A stretch of DNA of 14,887 bases, from positions 1-14,887 of the forward strand of contig UZAN01047934.1 in assembly GCA_900618425.1 (NCBI GenBank), given 5' to 3'. Position numbers and translations under genes: made by a program. This document shows, in pieces, positions 9,027-14,887 of this stretch (position 1 is the first letter of the stretch; the number at the start of each line of letters is the position of its first letter). Under the pieces are notes generated by a model. It searched no databases. It saw only the letters and a list, made by a program, of their open reading frames with translations, and was not told where the DNA came from. Origin of the DNA: Echinostoma caproni. Taxonomy: Eukaryota; Platyhelminthes; Trematoda; Plagiorchiida; Echinostomatidae.

Positions 9027-9392
9027 CTACATGATAATGTACTGGTTCTGCACAGCTCTACTACCACCGGCCACCGTGGCAATCGCGGCTGCGGCTGCAC
9101 GTCCAACTGTGGTCACGCTGGCCCGTATGGATCCGCGGCAAAGGACCAAACGAGTCAGACTGCCCGTCAATTGTGTGTTTACCACATAGGCTGACAGGGT
9201 GACTGGGGCTGGCGGAGTGCTGGTCACGGCTCTATTATCCAAGGGGATAGACGCATCTAGCGGACCGGCAGTACTAGTCTGTTCCAATGGAATTGGTTCC
9301 TGACGGAAGTGCTCCAGCATTTCAACTATTGAGTCGAATGGGAGATGCTGCACTCGGCAATGACCATCGGGAGTAAGAGTCATACGTAGGTG
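9027..9392 (-). CDS. SH2B: SH2B terminal exon: second half of SH2 domain, C-tail, stop
   Basis: Starts at 9392 right after a strong acceptor (pyrimidine-rich tract then ATTCAG, 9393-9398), in phase 0, with [20 protein letters not shown]. It ends at a TAG (9027-9029). It carries strands D-F and helix B of the SH2 domain, a 27-residue loop (QTSTAGPLD... STPPAP) longer than in vertebrate proteins, the closing strand VTLSAYV, an Ala-rich run ([14 protein letters not shown]) and the last residues [11 protein letters not shown]. Confidence 0.93.
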   Translation of the reverse strand, partial: HLRMTLTPDGHCRVQHLPFDSIVEMLEHFRQEPIPLEQTSTAGPLDASIPLDNRAVTSTPPAPVTLSAYVVNTQLTGSLTRLVLCRGSIRASVTTVGRAAAAAIATVAGGSRAVQNQYIIM

Positions 9393-11850
9393 CTGAATCG
9401 GGGAAGGGGGAGGGTATGAACAAATTGAAATGAGTGTTTGACGGAGCGAGAATGATGTAGAAGCGGTATCGTAAATTCGATCAAACAAATAACAACAAAC
9501 GCTTGAAAACTGCGCGTTCAGCGATTGTTGCAATAAGACAAATTCTGAATTCAACGAAACAAGACAACTGTAAGATGCTCGTGTAAGCGGGAATCGCACA
9601 TTCAATCTAGTGTCGAAAAACACTCGAAGCGGTGATTATACTACTCTGCCGAGGCGGAAACCTTTTCCTTTCATTTTTCTTCCTATTGAATAGATAATGA
9701 TACAACTTTCAGGAAGGAGGAGGCGGCCAATCGAAGGGCTTTCCTACAACACGGAATGGGGAAAATCAGGTGGTGGAGGTGAAGCTCGAACACGCGTCCC
9801 TCGGAGCGATAAGTTGGAGACCCTTACCACTCGGCTACGATGACCTAATGCACGCTAACGAACTGGGGTTTTCTCATACACGTGCAAACTCTCACGCGAA
9901 TAGAACACAAAAGTCAATGCTTGTCAAAACCGAATCAACAATGAAACAATCTTAGAGATTTTGTGACAAAGCGGAAAAGAGTGAGTATCGAGCGACGCGG
10001 GATGTGTAGAAAACACTTGCATTTTCATCACAGCGCAAGCTGAAGCCACGAAAAATAAAATGAACATAATCATGAATGTTCTGAAAAAAATGAAAAAAAG
10101 TGATTGCTCTCTACTGTGGGATACACGCGTATTTGTTACACAAGAGATTCTATTACAGTATGTATTGAGTGAATTATTGGAAAATGTGTTAAAATAATGA
10201 ACGTACTGGGGCGGGGATCAAATCGATCACCAATGATGCGTTTCCCTTTCCATGCTCTTACATAGCTTGATACGCTGAGCTACCGAACACGGCCTAATCA
10301 GAGAATGCTCCGACACCACAAGTTGTGCTATTATCGAGACAATAGACCTGCGTGATTTCTGCTTTTTAGTGACCGTATTCCGATATCATCCGATTGTCTA
10401 ACGAATCATCGGTTGCAAATTTATTCACCACTCCAATAACACTTCTCGTTTTCAGGCTCACGCAAGTCTGCACAACAGAACGTGCCGCGAGGATAGCGTT
10501 CGGGGGTATCTTCTTTTTTATCATACCTATCAGTCTATGACGATGGCTCGGTGTGTTTCGATCTGTAAGACGAACGCATCATTGGAGACCAGTTCAAAAC
10601 ACCCTCGACGACGGAACATGCTGCAGAATCATGAAAATGGTGTTGAAATTGAAAAAAATTCGAACAAACCTTTGCTTTCCCATGACAACTGAATGTCAGC
10701 ACAAATTCGCCCTGTTTGGTTTCACTTTGTCTAACAAGAAATACACCATCGCTAACAGAGAGTGAGGATTGTATATCCGGTAACTGGTCCAACGGACTAC
10801 TGAATGCGGATCCTGCAGGAGCATGCGAACCGACCCCAGACAAAGCAGCCGCATCAGACCGATCTGTCAGAGAGTTTGGATCATCATTTGAGACTTGACC
10901 GAGGACAAACGTGGCTGCACGCAATCGGGACAAAGTGCCGTGGTACCAGGGATAGGCAGACAAGCGCTGACCGATGAGATCTTCTGCTGGACTGAAAGCA
11001 CTGTGCAGTATAGTCGTTGCTGAATTCAGTCCGGAACCACCACCACTGGCTGATTCCGAGAGGGCTGCAATCGTGCTACTTGAGTTTGTCGCGGTAGGAG
11101 AAGTACCCGAGGACATGGTTCGATTTCCGACCCCCGAGCGATTAGGAGTCCCAATAGTTTCATTATTCGCTGGAATCAGGGAGAAGTTGCTATTGGTGGT
11201 CAATGAAGGTGGACGATTAAAGCTCAGTGTGGTTGCCACTGGTCGCGATGGAGTAGGACAAACAACCACTGAAAATAGATGAGAAAATAAAGCTTATTAG
11301 AAATATCAACAGTTTTATGCGAAAATCTACGATAAAACGGTTGTTTTTTGGCATTATGAGGGCCACAAGAGTGTAATGTACTAGACGTACAGGTGTACCA
11401 CCTAATTTCGTAACTATAGCACGAGATAAAGTATCAAGCTTGGATTAGCCCATTCGATTGTTCTCTTGATGATTTTGAGTGTGGTTTTTACAAGGTAATA
11501 ATAAAAAAGTGTCGCACTGAATATTGAACACGGTCAACAACACTTGGAACCGGAGAACAGATAATACAGAACTATTGTTTAAGCAAAGGTGATCCGTTTC
11601 AACAACGTAAAGAACTACGAATACAGCTTGATCTCGAGTGGGACACAAAAGTTATAATCCGCCAAATATATGAAACCGACAGGTTCAAGAAATAGCGATC
11701 CCACATGGAATGCAGCAGTCCCTAATCGGATCACTAGCGGAAAAGCAAAACAATTCGGACTCACCACTAGCGAACTGTTTCGGACCAAGACCAGTGGGTG
11801 TCGAAGTGGCAGATGGGGTGCTGGGCTGATTCGTCTTCGTTCTGGGGTTG
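9027..11850 (-). CDS. SH2B: SH2B-family adapter protein (SH2B/LNK/APS), 3' part of gene, three exons
   Basis: Joined exons 11850-11765, 11268-10670 and 9392-9027 give about 349 residues of the C-terminal half of an SH2B adapter. These scaffolds bind phosphotyrosines of activated receptor kinases and JAKs through their SH2 domain. Order: Ser/Thr/Pro/Asn-rich linker; SH2 domain from [11 protein letters not shown] through FLVRQSE (phosphotyrosine-binding Arg), [28 protein letters not shown] and PIPLE to VTLSAYV; Ala-rich tail; C-terminal RAVQNQY. The block YPW[FY]HGTLSRL...FLVRQSET...GKAKHLR is specific to SH2B1/2/3 among SH2 proteins. The dimerisation and PH domains expected upstream were not found, so the gene is 5'-partial here. 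Oddities: a 51-residue loop early in the SH2 domain, and Ile after the C-terminal Tyr. Subfamily (1, 2 or 3) cannot be assigned. Confidence 0.93.
9775..9850 (-). mobile_element. tRNA-derived sequence (SINE head), Ser/Leu-like
   Basis: On the minus strand an exact A box TAGCCGAGTGG (9827-9837) is followed 35 bp later by a B-box-like GTTCGAGCTTC (9781-9791). A TAAGG run after the A box recalls type II tRNAs. No complete acceptor stem closes it, so it is called a SINE head or tRNA relic, not a functional tRNA. Different family from the 5596-5880 SINE. Confidence 0.6.
10205..10290 (-). mobile_element. tRNA-derived sequence (SINE head), second type
   Basis: On the minus strand it has GGTAGCTCAGCGT (A box 10272-10282), GAGC after an enlarged D loop, and GATCGATTTGATCCCC (10213-10228) as a degenerate B box/T arm. 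A-to-B spacing is about 43 bp. The oversized D loop and the mismatched T arm rule out a normal tRNA gene. Confidence 0.55.
10670..11268 (-). CDS. SH2B: SH2B exon: linker and first half of SH2 domain
   Basis: 599 nt, preceded by acceptor TTTTCAG (11269-11275), entering with two bases of a split codon and leaving in phase 0. The first 100 residues are Ser/Thr/Asn/Pro-rich with little predicted structure ([13 protein letters not shown]). The SH2 domain begins at 10954 (YPWYHG). The residues between 10900 and 10748 form a Ser/Asp/Ala-rich insertion, followed by [19 protein letters not shown] and GKAK. The phosphate-binding Arg is encoded at 10730-10732. Confidence 0.93.
11269..11764 (-). other. 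SH2B intron, phase 1, carrying a dispersed repeat
   Basis: Donor G/GTGAGT at 11764 and acceptor TTTTCAG ending at 11269. The upstream exon leaves one base of a codon and the downstream exon supplies two, giving GTG (Val). A repeat shared with 14181-14382 fills 11391-11643. Confidence 0.75.
11391..11643. repeat. Dispersed repeat, copy 1
   Basis: Shares an ordered series of blocks with 14181-14382 (ggtgta.cacc; gata.....atctcg; caacaac..ttggaaccg; gaata.agct; gtggga/tgggat) and a central piece with 13790-13864 (ttggattagccc, ttcgattg, gatgattttgagtgtgg). Family unknown; no coding content recognised. Confidence 0.6.
11765..11850 (-). CDS. SH2B: SH2B exon: 86-nt Ser/Thr/Pro-rich linker exon
   Basis: Bounded by acceptor CCTCAG (11851-11856, after a T-rich tract) and donor GTGAGT (11759-11764). 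The only open frame, [20 protein letters not shown] and on to KQFAS, is low-complexity like the linker that follows. Its 3' phase (1) fits the next exon. It enters in phase 2, so the preceding exon must end with two bases of a codon; no such exon was identified. Supported by splice sites, phase and composition rather than by homology. Confidence 0.7.
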
Positions 11851-12640
11851 CTGAGGTATACCAACAACAACAGCAAAAAACACGAGATACAGGAAATGCT
11901 GGGTGCAAAAAATTACAAATGTGTGGAAGGACGAAAGGTTCTTGTTCGGCCTGGCAAATTGACAATGGTAAATTACCTCGGAGTCACATTATCACACAAT
12001 TTATTATGGTCACTGCATGTTTAAAACACATTCTGTAAAGTTAGAAAGCTTTCATATTTCTCACTCCGACTGATAATACTTTCTGTCCCCCACAAGCTGA
12101 TTGTTAGGTTTGTGAATGCAGGCGTGCTCCCCAGTGATCTTTCCCGGCATATTTAAGAGATAATTTTATTTACTGTCGAGATCTCTGTAAAATCTCTAAA
12201 TGTAGTGACATCGTCAGGGATAAACTCGTGGATTCTATCATAGATAGACACTTACCAGCATGTGAAAATTTCACTGTTAAAATACTCTCAGACATTCATC
12301 ATCTACTACACAATTTTCAAAAGCTGTATCTACATCATCCACACGCTAAAGATTTAAACTTTTATTTGCACGTATCTCTTCTTATCGTAATTCTGTTTTG
12401 CCATATCTAGCACGTTTACTTATTGACAAGGAGAAAAGTTCCACAGAATTTTGGAATGTCTTGCTTCATTGACAAACACAATCTACTGCTTTCAGTTTCA
12501 TCATGTATGATTTTGTAAATTCGAATCCGTAAATATGGTATAAATGCTGAAAATTCACCCACCCGGATGCATAAGCTACCACTGAATTGACTTGACTATA
12601 ATATGTTGGTTTTCGTCTATACAGCATACACCGCACAAAG
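11851..12640. other. Gene-less AT-rich stretch, probably SH2B intron
   Basis: No coding region, RNA gene or recognised repeat. It lies upstream of the first identified SH2B exon on the minus strand and is most simply intronic. Confidence 0.5.
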
Positions 12641-12900
12641 CGGAGGCGTACGAACCACACATACCTTCGTAGTTGTGGTCACCAGCTCGATTGGGCACCT
12701 TGTATGTTTGACCAAGTCCACAGGGTGAATGGTTCGATGAACTGGACACCGGCCTCCAATGGATTGCGGTTTTCGCATACCGCACCGCTACCTTGCGTGC
12801 CAGACTTTGGCTAACCAAAGGCTCTGGTAGTGAGCTGCCCCAGAAAAATCGCCTGCTTTTGACTGGGAAACCTGGCAGTTTTCCACCCACAAATAAATAA
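12640..12900. other. GC-richer patch open in several frames, unassigned
   Basis: Stands out from AT-rich flanks. The minus strand is open in the frame reading LPGFPVKSRRFFW through LGQTYKVPNRAG and, over shorter spans, in the other two frames. The plus strand is open from about 12750 as IAVFAYRTATLRARLWL to a TAA at 12898. A donor-like GAAG/GTATGT lies at about 12663 on minus, but its phases do not fit the SH2B exon at 11850 without a stop. A fragment of a multicopy repeat is the most likely explanation. Confidence 0.35.
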
Positions 12901-12974
12901 TCGAACTCGCTCTTTTTATAAAGATTATTGCCCCGTGATCTGTTGGGCACATTTTAACTTCATACATGTATGAG

Positions 12975-12993
12975 TATATATATATATATATAT
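12975..12993 (+). repeat. (TA)n microsatellite
   Basis: About nine uninterrupted TA units within an AT-rich tract. Confidence 0.85.
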
Positions 12994-13689
12994 TACATAC
13001 TTAAAAATCAAAATCAAAAATTCTAAAAAAATGGAAGGAGGTTTGTTCTCAACAATCTGGGGAAGTCCGTCTCTACGATGTCTATGCAAAGAACGTGGAA
13101 AGCTGAGTTATTGCGCAGCTCTGTGAGGCAAACAGTCACGAGCGATCACCGAAACGGCTGCTTTAACTCGACTAAAGCCCAATTTACCAAGCAAGTTGAA
13201 TCCGACAATCTTTTTGTGAGTGAGATTAATCGCTTTAGAAATTTTCCTTAGCATCAATGCCGAGGAGCACCTATAAAGGACACGAAACAATCTGTGGACA
13301 CACCAAAGGGGGATCTGGCTTCCCAAAGGTGTTCACAGAAACTGTGCAGACTAATGTCATGTTTCACGCGAAGCTAGCTGGATCGCACAGACGAAGGACG
13401 CACACGTTAACTGACGCTGTCTTACTGTGGATTGTTCCACGTGATGACGCAGACGTGGACGGCAGAATATACGCAACCATCAGGTCCAACACGGGGAACC
13501 TGGGACTGCACACCAGTGCGTCCATTGACAAGGTAGGTGTTGGTCCACAAAAAAAATGAGAACAGCATAGCATTCAAGCAATCACATTCTGAATCGCCTT
13601 GACAGTTGTGTAGCTTTCCAGCATAATTCCCAGAAAGAACTGGAGAGTTAATTCGCCCTTCAGATGTAATGTTCACAATTTCTTGTTTC

Positions 13690-13745
13690 AGCCAGGATTC
13701 GAACTTAAGCGCTGGAAGTCGGAAATCCTAACGTGATCTACAAAA
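13690..13745 (-). mobile_element. Possible tRNA-derived sequence
   Basis: A perfect B box GTTCGAATCC on the minus strand (13695-13704) with a weak A-box-like TAGATCACGTTAGG 25-35 bp before it. Short A-to-B spacing and a poor A box keep this tentative. Confidence 0.35.
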
Positions 13746-13789
13746 CCGACACTTTGAGCGAATGGTTATAGCAAATTTTAGAATTGCAT

Positions 13790-13864
13790 CTTTGGATTAG
13801 CCCGTTCGATTGCTTTACAGACATCGGACAGTGTTGATGATTATGATGAGTGTGGGTTTTACAC
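13790..13864. repeat. Dispersed repeat, partial copy
   Basis: Matches the central part of 11391-11643 (ttggattagccc, ttcgattg, gatgatt, gagtgtgg, ttttaca) with an extra stretch of about 15 bp between the blocks. Confidence 0.55.
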
Positions 13865-14180
13865 CTTTAAAGAATGTTAATTACCCCAATATTGAGTGAT
13901 TTTCGCCAACGGCAAGAAAATCTGTCAAAAATACTATGGATATGGTCTGATGCCTGTACAAATCCAATAAGCTAATACAAACAAAAATGTTAAAACTAAT
14001 TCTGAAACGTTTGGACATAATACCGAATCATGTTGATAACTGTGGTATAGAAGGAAGCGCAACCACCAGGAACAACGCTCATGTACTATTGTACCTATGA
14101 TAGGACTCATTCGACTGTCTACTGAAAATTACGAAAGTAGTAAGAATTGGATCGCGAAGTCACAAGTGGAGAGGCCACTT

Positions 14181-14382
14181 AAAGGTGTAACACCCATTTT
14201 CGTATAGAACAAGATCCTGATAAAAAATATCTCGCACGTTCTACGTTCAACAACAGTTGGAACCGCGGGTGTTTATCGGCACAGGACGAGAAGCCGATCG
14301 ACAACAAGGACGTACTGTTCGACCAACGATGTTTGAAGACGGAAAAGACCCACGAATATAGCTGCATTAGGAATGGGATTGC
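14181..14382. repeat. Dispersed repeat, copy 2
   Basis: Same orientation and block order as 11391-11643 but lacking its central piece (the part present at 13790-13864). The minus-strand peptides correspond at FQLLLNVE here and FQVLLTVF there, by shared descent of the DNA rather than evident coding. Confidence 0.6.
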
Positions 14383-14560
14383 CACAAGCAGATAGCCAAG
14401 CAGTGGATATCACTGTTGCTTTATAGACCATTTAGCGTTTCGGACTTCGTGAGTTTCAAATGGACAGGCCAGCACCGCACGGAACAGTATGGATAACAGA
14501 GCGAACGAAAAAGGGTTGAATGGAACTAAAATAGGTCGAATTACACCTTTCACCAACAAG

Positions 14561-14665
14561 CTTTAGCCGAAACCCGCAATCCTTTAGCCTCGATCCGATA
14601 TGCTTTAGACAAAACCCGAAATGCCTTAGCTAAAATCCGTAGTCCTCTAGCCTCCGTTCAGTTCA
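14561..14665 (+). repeat. Degenerate 21-bp tandem repeat, five units
   Basis: Units start at 14561, 14582, 14603, 14624 and 14645. Each begins with a form of CTTTAG and, in the first four, has CCG near the centre (aacccg/gatccg/acccg/atccg). The fifth unit is the most diverged. All units are exactly 21 bp, but stops occur in the frames I read, so it is not a coding repeat as it stands. Confidence 0.75.
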
Positions 14666-14887
14666 GTTTGAACAACCATTAACCATGCACTTTCGAGCGC
14701 CGGTTTTGGTTGCTGTCTTTTGGCTGCCCATTTGGATGAAGAATAGGAGAAGAGCAGGAAAGTTGAAAGTGGAGTGGAACGGAAAATGGAGAACTCCAGT
14801 AAACTATGGCGACAAAGTAACTGAGAAGATGCACGAACGCCACTGTTTGCGACACCCAGCCATATCACTCAGTGTCTTTAACCATCG

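Larger units (their letters stand above)
9393..10669 (-). other. SH2B intron splitting the SH2 domain, phase 0
   Basis: Donor AAG/GTTTGT at 10669 and acceptor CAG at 9393-9395; both flanking exons are in phase 0 and the protein alignment runs GKAK-HLR without gap. The 1277-bp intron contains two tRNA-like elements (near 9781-9837 and 10213-10282); nothing else in it is recognised. Confidence 0.9.

Noticed and set aside
10205..10290. Functional tRNA gene
   Set aside because: Oversized D loop, mismatched T arm and no acceptor stem.
10748..10900. Unspliced mini-intron inside the SH2 exon
   Set aside because: The best candidate pair (GTCAAG donor, TCTGTTAG acceptor) would shift the reading frame out of FLVRQSE; the stretch is open and in frame.
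10974..11282. 102-codon plus-strand ORF
   Set aside because: Antisense shadow of the SH2B linker exon, whose minus frame continues into a clear SH2 domain.
11670..12038. 122-codon plus-strand ORF
   Set aside because: Overlaps the minus-strand SH2B linker exon and intron; no family recognised, and the Gln run comes from a splice-site pyrimidine tract on the other strand.
1..14887. CRISPR arrays, operons, bacterial promoters or prophage
   Set aside because: No spaced direct repeats of the right kind; spliced genes, LINEs and SINEs show eukaryotic nuclear DNA.

Overview
The window reads as nuclear DNA of a flatworm, most likely a digenean trematode. This rests on low gene density, spliced exons with ordinary GT/AG borders, decayed LINEs of two different clades, tRNA-derived SINEs, and codon use in the two recognisable genes. 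The species call is inference; nothing in the window identifies it uniquely. Two ambiguous bases occur, at 258 (inside a LINE) and 8921 (beside a poly-G run).

Left part (1-2800): the 3' end of a CR1/jockey-type LINE (3-355, plus strand, broken by a stop and a frameshift), a 50-bp array of a pentanucleotide repeat (526-575), then an intact, uninterrupted gene for the spliceosomal Sm protein F (620-874, plus). Between 875 and 2800 no gene is certain; two small coiled-coil-like open frames on the minus strand may be exons.

Middle part (2800-7700): a repeat-dominated stretch. Three minus-strand copies of one tRNA-derived SINE lie at about 2793-3052, 3757-4006 and 5596-5880. The third sits inside, and splits, a decayed RTE-type LINE (about 4877-6258, minus). 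A possible retroelement gag/protease relic lies at 3190-3590. An isolated plus-strand open frame at 6366-6659 weakly resembles the helix 3-5 region of a nuclear-receptor ligand-binding domain.

Right part (7700-14887): the 3' half of a minus-strand SH2B-family adapter gene (SH2B/LNK/APS). Three exons can be joined with matching phases: 11850-11765, 11268-10670 and 9392-9027. They encode a Ser/Thr/Pro-rich linker, a complete SH2 domain split by one intron, and the family's C-terminal tyrosine motif. The dimerisation and PH-domain exons were not found and probably lie beyond the right edge. The large intron holds two unrelated tRNA-like elements. The remainder (11851-14887) has a dispersed repeat in three pieces, microsatellites, a degenerate 21-bp tandem array, and a few open but unrecognised frames.

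The two genes do not form a functional unit: one serves core splicing, the other receptor-tyrosine-kinase/insulin-type signalling.
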